From contig JALZVT010000079.1 in the NCBI GenBank assembly GCA_023300545.1, positions 1-64,000 on the forward strand: a stretch of DNA of 64,000 nucleotides, read 5' to 3'. Numbering within the stretch: the stretch's first letter is position 1; every line of letters begins with the position of its first letter. A model generated the notes under the pieces. The model made no database searches. It was not told where the DNA came from and worked only from the letters and a program-made list of their open reading frames with translations. A program made the translations under genes and the position numbers. This stretch comes from Pseudomonadales bacterium. GTDB lineage: Bacteria; Pseudomonadota; Gammaproteobacteria; Pseudomonadales; Azotimanducaceae. This document shows positions 51,073 to 60,652 of this stretch, in pieces.

Positions 51073-52926
51073 TTAGGTTTGAGCTGTTGTTAGCTCCAAT
51101 CCATCAAGCTCACCCGCCATACGCCAGCCATCCAGCACTTTTCGGTAAGCGCCAAGTCCACGGCCGTAGGATTCCATTCGCACATCGCGATAGCGCTGAG
51201 CCGTACCTTCCTGGTTGTAGTAACCCGGCGTACAGCTTTCTGGGGAACCCCCGAGAACAAGCTGTGCCTGTGACGATTCATGACTGACTTGGTCATCCAC
51301 CCATTGTTGTTCGGCCTCGGCTGAGGGTTGCGCCACCTGAACGTTGCGCTTTTTTAGTTCGCTCATGGTGTAGGCCACGTGCTTGGCCTGTACATCAACC
51401 CCGTAGCAGTAGTTGGCACCAAGCTGGAACACAAACAGGCCACCACAATGAAACATGTTTGGAAAACCGCGGGCCATGAGCCCGTGCATGGTGCGCATGC
51501 CACCGTCCCAGTGGTCGTAGATAGACTCTCCATCGACGCCGTAGACAGGGAAGCCGATCCGTCGCTGATAGCTACTGGTGATTTCGAAGCCGCTGGCGTA
51601 AACGATGCAGTCCACTTCGTATTCGTGGCCGTTGGCCACAAAGCCGCGTTCAGTAATGCGTTCGACACCCTTGGTTTCGCTGACGTCAACCAGCTCGACG
51701 TTGGGGCGATTGAAGGTTTCAAGATAGTCGTCGTTAAAGGTTGGACGTTTGCAGAACTGGTTGTAAAACGCTTTTAGTTTGTCAGCAACTTTAGGGTCGG
51801 TCACCGTGTCGTCGACGCGGGATCTGATCTGCTCCATGGTTTTGAAGTCAGCGAGCTGTGGGAGAGCTTTGAGTTGTTCTGGCGGAACGTCGCCAGCCTG
51901 CTGCATCAACGCTCGCGCATTGCGCGCCATGCGCGTCCAGCCCTCATCCTCAAATTCAGGGTCTATAGTGCCGCCTAGCAATGCCTCGCCGAAACGCTTT
52001 TGGCGTGCCGCCTGCCAGCCAGGCTCGAGACTTGCCGCCCAATCTGGGTCGGTCTCTGAGTTGTTACGCAGATCGACGGAGGAGGGCGTGCGCTGAATAA
52101 CATACAGCTGCTCGGCGCTAGCACCCAATGCAGGTACACATTGAACGGCTGTCGCTCCGGTGCCTATGATTGCCACTTTTTTGTTCGCGAGTTTTTCCAG
52201 ATCGCCATTTGGAGTGCCGCCGGTGTAGTCGTAGTCCCACCGACAGGTGTGAAACGAATGCCCTTTGAAGGTTTCTACGCCGGGAATACCTGGCATTCTT
52301 GGTCGGTTGGCTGGACCCGTACCAAGGCAGATGTAGCGCGCTTTCATCTCGTCGCCGCGGTTGGTTGAAACGACCCACAGGGCTTCGTCTGCGTTCCAGC
52401 GAACTTCTGTTACCGAGGTTTGGAATACGGCATCTTTGTAGAGGTCGAAGTGCTTGCCGATGCGCTGGGCGTGCTCGAATATTTCGGGGGCGTAGGAGTA
52501 GCGTAATTTGGGAACATAGCCAGTTTCTTCGAGCAGCGGCAGGTAGCTGTAGGATTCGATGTCACACTGCGCACCGGGATAACGGTTCCAATACCAGGTG
52601 CCGCCGAAGTCCGCGCCGCTTTCCACAATGCGCACATCAGTGACGCCGGACTGAATCAATCGGGTGGCGGTCATCATGCCAACCCAGCCACCACCGACGA
52701 CAATGACGTCGCGAACGTCTGTTATGGGGTCACGTTCCTCGAGTTTGCTGTAGGTATCGTTTGCCAGATAGGCGTTGGCAAATGGCGAGTCGTTGCTGAC
52801 CTCAACAAACTGCGACTCGGCATCCTCGCGTAGCCGTTTGCTTCGTTCCGCGCTATAGCGCTCGGCGAGTTGTTCTGGGTCGAAGCCGAGGGCGGCTGAT
52901 GAGAATGCTTGGTCTGTTTTGGTCAT
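51073..52926 (-). CDS. Flavin-containing Baeyer-Villiger-type monooxygenase
   Basis: 617 residues from the ATG following AAGGAACAACGGG. FAD site VVGGGWVGMMTATRL, NADP site IGTGATAVQCVPAL, and the BVMO fingerprint F-K-G-x3-H-x3-W-D (FKGHSFHTCRWDYDY). The usual W-P is replaced by W-D, as in the group near cyclohexanone/acetone monooxygenases. It inserts oxygen next to a ketone to give an ester or lactone. It is divergent from the APH-like gene of an operon containing a molybdopterin enzyme and hydrolases. Confidence 0.9.
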   Translation of the reverse strand: MTKTDQAFSSAALGFDPEQLAERYSAERSKRLREDAESQFVEVSNDSPFANAYLANDTYSKLEERDPITDVRDVIVVGGGWVGMMTATRLIQSGVTDVRIVESGADFGGTWYWNRYPGAQCDIESYSYLPLLEETGYVPKLRYSYAPEIFEHAQRIGKHFDLYKDAVFQTSVTEVRWNADEALWVVSTNRGDEMKARYICLGTGPANRPRMPGIPGVETFKGHSFHTCRWDYDYTGGTPNGDLEKLANKKVAIIGTGATAVQCVPALGASAEQLYVIQRTPSSVDLRNNSETDPDWAASLEPGWQAARQKRFGEALLGGTIDPEFEDEGWTRMARNARALMQQAGDVPPEQLKALPQLADFKTMEQIRSRVDDTVTDPKVADKLKAFYNQFCKRPTFNDDYLETFNRPNVELVDVSETKGVERITERGFVANGHEYEVDCIVYASGFEITSSYQRRIGFPVYGVDGESIYDHWDGGMRTMHGLMARGFPNMFHCGGLFVFQLGANYCYGVDVQAKHVAYTMSELKKRNVQVAQPSAEAEQQWVDDQVSHESSQAQLVLGGSPESCTPGYYNQEGTAQRYRDVRMESYGRGLGAYRKVLDGWRMAGELDGLELTTAQT

Positions 52927-53076
52927 AACCCGTTGTTCCTTATGACGATGACGGCTGTATCGTGATTCTGTATCGCTAGAGTGCATCAAATTGGTCGAGT
53001 ACTGACAAGTCAGCTGAATCGGCCCAGCGAAAAGACTATCCTCCCAAGAACATAACAATCAGGTTGAAGTAGCGCC

Positions 53077-54180
53077 ATGGTCGAATTGACGGTAGATCCA
53101 TTTCGCGACGTTCCACTTCCGGAAGTGCAGGCGGTTCGCGCTGGTGAAGCACTGGATTGGTCGGGTATTGAGGGTTATCTGCGCAAACACCTGCCAGCTG
53201 ATATTGATCTGGGCGGTGAGTTTGAGGTGCTGCAGTTTCCAAACGGCTCAGCTAATCTCACTTATATGCTGCGCTTCGGCGCCACTGAGCTGGTGTTTCG
53301 ACGCCCGCCGTTTGGCACGCTCGCCCCGGGCGCTCACGATATGCAGCGCGAATACCGGGTGTTGTCTCGCCTCTGGCAATCCTTCGAGCGAGCACCGCGT
53401 GCCTATCATTTCTGCGATGACCCTGAGGTAGCAGGGGCGGATTTTTTTGTGATGGAGCGCCGCCGGGGGGAGGTGATTCGCGGAGTTATTCCCGAGTCGA
53501 TGCGGCACCACGATGACGTGGGGCGGCGCATTGGTTTTGCCTTGATAGACGCGATGGCTGAGTTCCATCTGGTGGATACGCAAGCCAATGGCTTAGATCA
53601 GTTGGGTAAGCCAGAGGGCTTTGTTGACCGCCAATTGGCGGGCTGGAAGAAGCGTTGGGATTTGGTGGCGGATGCCCAGCACGATGCCCAGATGCAGTCA
53701 CTGCACAAGCGCTTGCTTGCCCAGCAACCTAGCTCGCAACGGGTGTCTTTGGTACACAACGATCTGAAGCTAGACAATTGTATGTTTGACCCTGCGGACC
53801 CAGATCACGTCATCGCGTTCTTTGATTGGGACATGACTACCCTCGGTGATCCACTGATTGACCTTGGTACCCTGTTGAACTATTGGCCAGACCCAAAGGA
53901 CAGTGCAGAGCAGCTTCGCGGGCACGACGGTATGCAGCTTATGGGCTTGCCGACTCGCGAGGAAGTGATCGAGCGCTATGGGCAACGTACGGGGCTTGAT
54001 GTCAGCAAGGCAAACTGGTTTGAGGCGTTTGGGCTGTGGAAAACGGCGACGGTAGTGCAGCAGTTGCACAACCGTTGGAAGGTCGGCGAATCAACCGACG
54101 AGCGCATGGGGGCCAAAAACGAGGCGATACCTAGGCTGCTAGCCAGTGCAGATGAGGCGTTGCTGAGCATCTCCGGTTAA
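53077..54180 (+). CDS. APH-fold phosphotransferase (ACAD10/11 kinase-like)
   Basis: 367 residues. Nucleotide loop FPNGSANLTYMLRFG, catalytic loop LVHNDLKLDNCMF and metal motif FFDWDMTTLGDPLIDLG. The surroundings match the kinase-like domain found with acyl-CoA dehydrogenases (ACAD10/11), which phosphorylates 4-hydroxyacyl substrates. It heads a run of plus-strand genes with a molybdopterin oxidoreductase. Confidence 0.85.
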   Translation: MVELTVDPFRDVPLPEVQAVRAGEALDWSGIEGYLRKHLPADIDLGGEFEVLQFPNGSANLTYMLRFGATELVFRRPPFGTLAPGAHDMQREYRVLSRLWQSFERAPRAYHFCDDPEVAGADFFVMERRRGEVIRGVIPESMRHHDDVGRRIGFALIDAMAEFHLVDTQANGLDQLGKPEGFVDRQLAGWKKRWDLVADAQHDAQMQSLHKRLLAQQPSSQRVSLVHNDLKLDNCMFDPADPDHVIAFFDWDMTTLGDPLIDLGTLLNYWPDPKDSAEQLRGHDGMQLMGLPTREEVIERYGQRTGLDVSKANWFEAFGLWKTATVVQQLHNRWKVGESTDERMGAKNEAIPRLLASADEALLSISG

Positions 54181-54205
54181 ACTCGGCCAAAACGAGGTTT
54201 AGAAG

Positions 54206-56410
54206 ATGGCTCACAGCAACAAAACCAAGTATTCCGTTTGTACGATCTGCGATATTGGTTGCCAGCTGCGCACTGAAACCGAAGAGGGCAAACTCAGCCG
54301 CGTACTCGCCCACGATAATCCGATGCTTGCGGCCAACATCTGCTACAAGGGCGTTGCCGCCCCAGACATCCATAACCATGCTGATCGTATTCGGAAACCG
54401 CTCAAGCGCATTGGCGAACGTGGTGCAGATCGCTGGGAAGAAATTTCTTACGAACAGGCGATGGACGAGATTTCTGAGCGACTTAAGACCGTAGTGAGTG
54501 AACATGGTCCGGAAGCGTTAGCTGTTTCCACTTCGGGTTGGAATACCCAAACCACTCACAGCACCGATCGCCGCTTCATGAACCTGCTGGGCTCACCAAA
54601 CTGGATCAGCGGCGTTGCGCTCTGTGCGGGTAACACAGCGGCGGTCAATCGACTGACCTATGGTTGGTTTCCACAGCCAGACTGGGCTAAGACCGAGTGC
54701 ATTGTTTTGTTTGGGCATAACCCGCGCAAACATTCATGGACCCCCATTTTTAACGCGATCAAAGCCGCTCGCGCGCGAGGAGCCAAAGTTATTGTGCTCG
54801 ACCCGCGGATTTCCGACCAGGCCGAAACGGCAGATTTGCACCTCAGAGTGCGTGCAGGCACCGATGCGGCTATGTGCCTTGGCTGGCTAAAGGTCATTTT
54901 TGATGAAGAACTCTATGACAAGGAATTTGTTGCGCAGTGGTGCACCGGCTTTGATGAGCTCAAGGCGCGAGTTGATGAATACCCGCTAGAGCGGGTCGAG
55001 GAGATCACTGGTGTTGATCGGGCATTGATTGCTGAGGCCGCTCGTATGTATGCCAATGCTAAGGGTGCGGTGATACCTTGGACACCCATCACCGACCAAC
55101 AAATTTCCTCAACGTCAGCGATTCGCCTACATTCTATTCTGCGCGCGGTGACGGGTAATCTGGATGCACAGGGCGGGGAAACGCTTGGCGGGTTTAACCA
55201 AAGTTACATCCCCGAGTCAGAAATTGGGTTGCACGATCTGTTGCCTGACGAACAGAAAGCAAAGCAATTGGGTTTTGACGATCACCCAGTGTTTACCTAC
55301 CGCGTGGCTGAAATGCTGAAAGAGCCAACCGAAAAGGTTTGGGGCTTCCCTTATGCCGATATTGTTATGGGGTGCCAAATGGCAAACCCAACCAATGTGT
55401 TTCGCGCCATGGCTCATGGCGACCCTTACCCCATAAAGGCCTTCATCGCACTGGGTAACAACGCGCTGTTGAGCTATCCGAACCAGCATCAAATTCATGC
55501 CGGGATGATGAATCAGGATTTGATTGTCGCGCATGAAATATTTATGACGCCCACTGCGATGCTGGCTGACTATGTGCTGCCGGGAGACGTATTCACTGAG
55601 CGTAACCATGTCGCCGATAGCTGGAGTTGGGGAAATCGACTGACTCTGTCGCAAAAAGTGGTTGAGCCGCCTGCCGAGGCGTCGAGTACTTTCCAATTTT
55701 GGACAGACCTCGCGAAGCGATTTGACTTTGCTGAGCACTTTCCTTGGGAAACTCTGGAAGACATGCTTGACCATCGACTTTCTCGCTCCAATCGGACCTT
55801 TGCGGAGTTCGAGAGTGAGACCTTTATGGAGGTGCCAACACCCGAATTTCACAAATACCGTGAAACGGGCTTTGCCACGCCAACAGGCAAGGTCGAGCTG
55901 TTCTCGAGCGTGTTAGCAGACCTTGGCTTCGACCCATTGCCGTACTATCGAGAAGGTCCTGCCCTTAGCGAAGAATACCCTTACGCAGTGTTTACGGGTG
56001 TTCGTGAAGATGCATTTTTCCAAACCGGTCAGCGCAACATTGCTGTGCTGCGTGAGCGCTCGCCGTCGCCAAAGCTATTCCTACACCCAACCGATGCGAA
56101 CAAAGAAGGTTTGGTTGATGGCGACTGGGTGAAATTGACAACGGTAACGGGCGAAGTGCAGGCGAAAATATTGGTCCAAGAGTCGATGAAACAGGGCCAC
56201 ATTCGTGTGCCCCACGGTTGGTGGTACCCAGAATTGAGAGGGGCAGAACCTTTGGCGGGTGCTTTCCTGTCAAGCGATGCGGTGTTGTGCGCGGATGCTG
56301 ATGAATTTCTGGACTACGAACAGGGCATTCCACATTTCAAAGGTTTCCCGGGGCGCCTGACCAAGATCGCTGCGCCGCAGAACATGTCGGCGATGGTGCT
56401 CGATGGTTGA
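54206..56410 (+). CDS. Molybdopterin-dependent oxidoreductase with 4Fe-4S site
   Basis: 734 residues of the DMSO-reductase/formate-dehydrogenase-like superfamily. N-terminal Cys cluster CTICDIGCQL with a fourth Cys in ANICYKG. The molybdenum-ligand region around VALCAGNTAAV offers a Cys as ligand. LDPRISDQAETADLHLRVR and the C-terminal HPTDANKEGLVDGDWV (MoCo dinucleotide domain) complete it. No twin-Arg signal is visible, so it is probably cytoplasmic. The electron partner and substrate are unknown. It overlaps the next frame by three bases. Confidence 0.87.
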   Translation: MAHSNKTKYSVCTICDIGCQLRTETEEGKLSRVLAHDNPMLAANICYKGVAAPDIHNHADRIRKPLKRIGERGADRWEEISYEQAMDEISERLKTVVSEHGPEALAVSTSGWNTQTTHSTDRRFMNLLGSPNWISGVALCAGNTAAVNRLTYGWFPQPDWAKTECIVLFGHNPRKHSWTPIFNAIKAARARGAKVIVLDPRISDQAETADLHLRVRAGTDAAMCLGWLKVIFDEELYDKEFVAQWCTGFDELKARVDEYPLERVEEITGVDRALIAEAARMYANAKGAVIPWTPITDQQISSTSAIRLHSILRAVTGNLDAQGGETLGGFNQSYIPESEIGLHDLLPDEQKAKQLGFDDHPVFTYRVAEMLKEPTEKVWGFPYADIVMGCQMANPTNVFRAMAHGDPYPIKAFIALGNNALLSYPNQHQIHAGMMNQDLIVAHEIFMTPTAMLADYVLPGDVFTERNHVADSWSWGNRLTLSQKVVEPPAEASSTFQFWTDLAKRFDFAEHFPWETLEDMLDHRLSRSNRTFAEFESETFMEVPTPEFHKYRETGFATPTGKVELFSSVLADLGFDPLPYYREGPALSEEYPYAVFTGVREDAFFQTGQRNIAVLRERSPSPKLFLHPTDANKEGLVDGDWVKLTTVTGEVQAKILVQESMKQGHIRVPHGWWYPELRGAEPLAGAFLSSDAVLCADADEFLDYEQGIPHFKGFPGRLTKIAAPQNMSAMVLDG

Positions 56411-56916
56411 TCGCCCGTTTTAATCCACCACTTTTATTGTTGCAACGCCTCAAAGTTGGCCCGGCCACCTTTTACGGCATGTCCTCGGGCTCACGCTCAA
56501 ATATGATTCTTGCAGAACGCTATCCAGAACAGGTTGCAGCATTGGTCATCTCTCCGTTGACGGGTGGTTCAATTGCGGCACAGCGACTGTCAGAAGAGTA
56601 TTATCTGGGCTACCTTAGCAATGAAAACCAGACATCGATGGAAGAGGTCGCCAAAACACCGCTGTGGGCGTCTTTTTATGCCAAAACAACACTGGGCATG
56701 ACGAATGGGCAGCTCGCCGCACTTGAAGTGCCAGCGACTCTCATTCTTCATCACGGCGCTGAGCGAGATTTTTTGCACCCCATTGTTAACTCACGTGCGG
56801 CTACTACTCTGCTGCGTAATTCAAAATTTGAGATAGCGCCGACGCTTGAGCCGATACTGGAGGTGTTACTGCCTTTTGTGAAGCAGCACACGCCGGTAAT
56901 GGATGTTGAAAGATGA
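56407..56916 (+). pseudogene. N-terminally truncated alpha/beta hydrolase remnant
   Basis: 169 residues from a TTG overlapping the previous stop. The text starts directly in the helix before the nucleophile elbow (GPATFYGMSSGSRSNMIL), which lies at residue 26 instead of about 100, so the first four strands and the oxyanion loop are missing. The Asp region (LILHHGAERDFLHP) is present. The final His is missing, because the expected GH strand reads SKFEIAPTLEPILEV. It is still coupled by overlaps on both sides. Non-functional is likely; an accessory peptide is possible. Confidence 0.6.
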
Positions 56917-58043
56917 TTGCGTTTGACTACGGCAAAGCCCCATATCCCATCCGCCCAGATATTCCCGCTGCCTATCAGGCATTTTGGCAGCGTTTGGCAC
57001 GGCCGGGAAGTTGGTGGACGGGAGAGCAACGTGTTGCAATTGCTGCGGAGACTCGTGCAGCTCTGGATTGCAATTGGTGTGCAAGCCGTAAAGCCGCTTT
57101 AAGTCCCTATGGTCAGGAAGGCGAACATACCCAGTATGCGCAGGCAACGGGAGTGCTATCTGATTTGGCAGTGGACGCCGTACACCGAGTCATTACTGAC
57201 CAAAGCCGGATTACCCAACACTATGTGAATGACAACGCTGAGCGAGGTCTTAGCAAGGGCGCTTACGTTGAGCTGGTTGGTCTTGTGGTTGCTGTGTTTA
57301 GCATCGATGAGTTTCATCGCGCGCTGGGGCTTGGGCTTGAAGATTTGCCCCAGCCGATTGCAGGTGCGGTATCTGAGTACAGGCCGCAGCATCTTAGTGA
57401 AGATGTCGGATTTGTACCGACTATTCCGCTTGAGGGTGCCGTTGGTCCGGAAGCCGATCTGTGGCCGAGTGGTCGTACGGCTAATGTGATGCGCGCTCTA
57501 ACACTGGTGCCCGATGCCTTGCGCGACTGGGCACACATTGGTAGCGCTCAGTATTTGTCGTTCCAACAGATGCAAAATATGGGTCAAGAAGACGGTCGTG
57601 CTCTGAACCGGATGCAGATCGAGATGATTGCGGGGCGTGTTTCTGCAATTAACGAGTGTTTTTACTGAACCAGTGCACACGCATCGATGCTCCGTGCGAG
57701 CGCCAAGACCAACCAGACCGAAATAGATTTGCAAAGCATTCGTGGTAGTGCAAATAGTGCGACCAAAGGCATTGAGTTTGGCTCGCTGTTGCTGAGGTTT
57801 GCTGAGAGTGTTGCACGACGTGACACTGTGACGATAGCGGCTAGCCGTAATGCGTTGCTGGAGTCTGCTGGCCCCTTGGTGGTAGTTGATGCGGCTGGTG
57901 TGGCTGCAAATTTCCAACGCATGGTGCGCATAGCCGACTCTATCGGCATTCCGGTCGACGATATGAACACCGAACTCGGCCAGCAGGTGCGAGCTGAGTT
58001 GAAGCTTGAAGAGTTTGCCAGCGCGCAGAACACGCTGTCGTAA
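56913..58043 (+). CDS. Two-domain AhpD/CMD-like protein with in-frame TGA (selenocysteine candidate)
   Basis: A frame of 376 codons interrupted only by TGA at 57666-57668. Domain 1 has a redox-type motif DCNWCASRKAAL near residue 53. Domain 2 has NECFY, then TGA, then TSAHASMLRASAKT, so TGA stands where the second Cys of a CxxC belongs. The second part ends in VDAAGVAANFQRMVRIADSI with no other break. AhpD-type proteins use CxxC in peroxide defence, and Sec-containing AhpD-like proteins are known. A short hairpin GCTC-CGTGC-GAGC begins 20 bases after TGA, with the loop 24 bases away and G as its second base. If TGA is not read as Sec, the product is 251 residues and this is a truncated gene. 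Confidence 0.7.
57689..57701 (+). promoter_or_regulatory. Candidate bacterial SECIS-like hairpin
   Basis: Four-bp stem GCTC/GAGC with loop CGTGC, 20-33 bases after the TGA. Loop distance and the G at loop position 2 fit the bacterial SECIS pattern, but the stem is short and its lower part pairs poorly. Confidence 0.3.
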
Positions 58044-58146
58044 AATATTGGCTAGGTAAGTGCTTGCGAATCTGCCATGGAACCTTCCCTCGGAAATCGA
58101 ATCTTAACTACCACGCCGTAGAGCACATATTGTCTTGGAAAATGCT

Positions 58147-58533
58147 ATGGAATGCCTAAACCGTTGTGGGTCGATGCTCGAAGTCTTCTATAACGACGTT
58201 GAAATTGACGTGTGCCCGGTGTGTATCGGGGTTTGGCTTGATGACACTGAGTTGGCCGAGATCGTTCGGTCACCCGAGCGCAGCTGGCCGCCCGGCGTGG
58301 TGGAGCACGTACTTGAAGTGACTGGAAAAATGGGGATTCCAAGTGCCGAATTTGACCGCGAGCTCGACTGCCCGCAATGCAGCAAAATCCTTGACCCCGT
58401 GAACTACCAAGCTAATTCAGGGATTATCACGAACACCTGTCAGAACGGACACGGGGTTTGGCTGGATCACGGCGAGCTCGCCAAGGTGCAGATCTATATG
58501 GAGCATTGGCGAAAGATCACTCGGGGCGCTTAG
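58147..58533 (+). CDS. TFIIB-type zinc-ribbon protein, two ribbons
   Basis: 128 residues from MECLNRCGSMLEV, with GGA upstream. Two zf-TFIIB repeats: C-x3-C...DVCPVCIGVWLDDTEL (residues 3-40) and DCPQCSKIL...TCQNGHGVWLDHGEL (about 77-115). Such proteins are small, cytoplasmic and of unknown function. It stands between the CMD gene and the DUF3179 gene, each separated by about 100 bases. Confidence 0.8.
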   Translation: MECLNRCGSMLEVFYNDVEIDVCPVCIGVWLDDTELAEIVRSPERSWPPGVVEHVLEVTGKMGIPSAEFDRELDCPQCSKILDPVNYQANSGIITNTCQNGHGVWLDHGELAKVQIYMEHWRKITRGA

Positions 58534-58620
58534 AACGCTGTCTGACAATATCTTTCCTTCTCCGGTTGTCGATTGATCCGCAGGAACCATCTTCCAAACC
58601 TTGTGGTCGTAATCCATTCA

Positions 58621-58640
58621 CAGGACGCCAAGCTGTCCTG
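58621..58640. repeat. Perfect 6-bp inverted repeat before DUF3179 gene
   Basis: CAGGAC-N8-GTCCTG, 24 bases before the start of the second DUF3179 gene. No T-run follows. It may be an operator or leader hairpin. Confidence 0.35.
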
Positions 58641-58663
58641 CACTAGTTACAGGGTGTTGTTCT

Positions 58664-60064
58664 ATGTTCAAAATCAGTCCGCGTTATTTCTTTATGGGAA
58701 TGCTCACCGGGTTACTTTTTGCTGCATTGCTACCGGCACAGGCGGCTGATCAGCGTTCAGCAACCACCGCCGTTGCCCGGTCGGCCTTGCCTCGTGGCGA
58801 AGTTAGAGACTTTGGCAAGGCACCAAGCGTCACGACCGCACCCTGGTCGGAAAAAACCCGGCGCGCGGTTGAAACCGTGTTTGGCGACGTTGGCAGTGGT
58901 CTGTGGGCTGATGATCAAGCCCAAGCGCTAAAAGCCATTGGTCAGTCCGGTGATGCACGATTGGTCTGGCTAATCCTTGATCTAATGCGCTTTTCGGAGA
59001 GTTATCAGCTCAGCAACGATCTGACAAAAGAAGCAAATACCCTGATTGGCACTCAGCTCGAAGGCATCAACGCCTGGCATGAGTTGGCGGAGCGCATGAT
59101 CGCCTGGGATATTCCTGCGCCGCCAGATTATTTGACGTTCAAACGCTCGATTTTTGTGGGCGTGTTGCCCCAGTGGGGGCCCCTTTTGGGTGAAGGGGAT
59201 ATTGACTGGCGCCATGTGGCCTGGGGTGGCGTGCGCATTGACGACCGCAAGTTTGATGAGACCGACGCCCGGTGCAATTGCATTCCTGCTGCAGATAATC
59301 CGGAAGTCACTGACGCTAATAACGCGGCTTGGCTTGCAGATGAGGCTGTTGTCTTTGGTATAGAAATTAATGGTGAGTTTCGCGCCTACCCACGCCAAAT
59401 TATGGAAGTTCGCGAAATGGTGAATGACACTCTGGGTGGTCGGGATCTAGGGATTCCCTATTGCACGCTGTGCGGTGCTGCGCAGGCTTGGTTTACCGAT
59501 GGTTTGCCGGAAGGCGTTGAGCGTCCGGTCTTGCGAACGTCAGGGCTGTTGATTCGATCGAACAAGGTGATGTTTGATCTCAATACAAACTCTGTTTTTG
59601 ATACGTTCAAGGGGCATGCGGTGACCGGTCCCTTAGCCAAGCGTGGCATTAAGCTCAAGCAGGCGGGTGTCGTGACAACAACCTGGGGTGATTGGAAGCG
59701 TGCCCATCCCCAGACGACCGTTTTGGCCGAATCACTGGCTCTGGGGCGCGACTTTGATTTCCGCAATACCCGGGATGCCAACGGTCCGATTTTCCCCATC
59801 GGCGATGCTGATCCGCGGCTTGCGGTGCAAGAAGATGTGCTTGGTATTGTCGCGGAGTCTGGAGTTCCAATCGCCTTTCATGTCCCTAGCCTCATCAAAG
59901 CGCTTGATGCAGGCGAAACCGTGGCGTTTGAAAATGTCCGGATCGTATTAGATGCGCGAGGAGTGCGCGCGGTAGGCCCCAAGGGGGAGGCGTTGGGCAC
60001 ACATCAGGCCTTTTGGTTTGCCTGGTCGCAGTTTTATCCAGACACGAGGTTGTGGCCAGAGTAA
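58664..60064 (+). CDS. Exported DUF3179 domain-containing protein (long form)
   Basis: 466 residues with a signal peptide (about 1-28, ending AQAA). A helical N-terminal region (about 60-200, FGDVGSGLWADDQAQAL) precedes the DUF3179 core: AYPRQIMEVREMVNDTLGG, IPYCTLCGAAQAWF (CxxC), TSGLLIRSNKVMFDLNTNS. It is more canonical than the paralogue at 8780 and lacks its sigma-54 promoter. Extra helical N-terminus may be a repeat domain. Function unknown. It is followed by a TetR regulator. Confidence 0.85.
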   Translation: MFKISPRYFFMGMLTGLLFAALLPAQAADQRSATTAVARSALPRGEVRDFGKAPSVTTAPWSEKTRRAVETVFGDVGSGLWADDQAQALKAIGQSGDARLVWLILDLMRFSESYQLSNDLTKEANTLIGTQLEGINAWHELAERMIAWDIPAPPDYLTFKRSIFVGVLPQWGPLLGEGDIDWRHVAWGGVRIDDRKFDETDARCNCIPAADNPEVTDANNAAWLADEAVVFGIEINGEFRAYPRQIMEVREMVNDTLGGRDLGIPYCTLCGAAQAWFTDGLPEGVERPVLRTSGLLIRSNKVMFDLNTNSVFDTFKGHAVTGPLAKRGIKLKQAGVVTTTWGDWKRAHPQTTVLAESLALGRDFDFRNTRDANGPIFPIGDADPRLAVQEDVLGIVAESGVPIAFHVPSLIKALDAGETVAFENVRIVLDARGVRAVGPKGEALGTHQAFWFAWSQFYPDTRLWPE

Positions 60065-60073
60065 CATCCCTCT

Positions 60074-60652
60074 ATGACAAAGCGCTTACGCCTATCGCCG
60101 CATGATCGGCGGATGCAACTTCTTGACTGTGCGGGGCAGATATTGCTGGATCATGGGCTATCGAAGTTCACGATCGATGCGCTGGCGAAGGAAGCAAGCG
60201 TTAGCCCTCCTTTGATCTATAAATACTTTGATACTCGCATTGCCATTCTGCAGGCCTTGCTCATTCGGGAGAGTGACCAATTTGCTGCCAAGTTAAAAGA
60301 TCGACTGGACCAATCGATCCACTACCAAGACTTTATTCGGCTGTTTGTTTCTATCGAATTCGACAGCGCAAGAACCAGCAGTTTGCTCGGTGTTCTGTAT
60401 AGCCAGCCGGATATCAGGAGCGGCTTGAGCTCAAAGAAATTTGCCTGGGTCAGTCAGATTCTTGTTAAAAGAACGGTAGAGGAGTTTGGTCTTAAGGCTG
60501 CGCAAGCGAAGCAGGCTATCCCAATGGCGTCGGCAGCGTCGAGGGCTGCAGCCGAGCAGTTTAGTCGCACCGATGGCAACCGTGAACAAGCCATTGATGA
60601 CACGGTGACTTTCATTCTTGGCGCTTTTCGCGCCCTGAGTTCTGAGGCTTAA
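60074..60652 (+). CDS. TetR-family transcriptional regulator
   Basis: 192 residues. N-terminal helix-turn-helix (LLDCAGQILLDHGLSKFTID, ALAKEASVSPPLIYKYFDTR) and an all-helical ligand domain. It is only 9 bases after the DUF3179 gene. Possible targets are the neighbouring hydrolase operon or DUF3179 gene. It converges on the amidohydrolase remnant with a 4-base overlap. Confidence 0.9.
   Translation: MTKRLRLSPHDRRMQLLDCAGQILLDHGLSKFTIDALAKEASVSPPLIYKYFDTRIAILQALLIRESDQFAAKLKDRLDQSIHYQDFIRLFVSIEFDSARTSSLLGVLYSQPDIRSGLSSKKFAWVSQILVKRTVEEFGLKAAQAKQAIPMASAASRAAAEQFSRTDGNREQAIDDTVTFILGAFRALSSEA

Noticed and set aside
55217-55852. 211-codon frame antisense to the molybdopterin oxidoreductase
   Set aside because: It mirrors the codon bias of a clear gene and resembles no protein family.
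58051-58066. TGGCTAGGTAAGTGCT after the CMD gene as a sigma-54 promoter
   Set aside because: Three mismatches in the scored positions; a chance match is likely.
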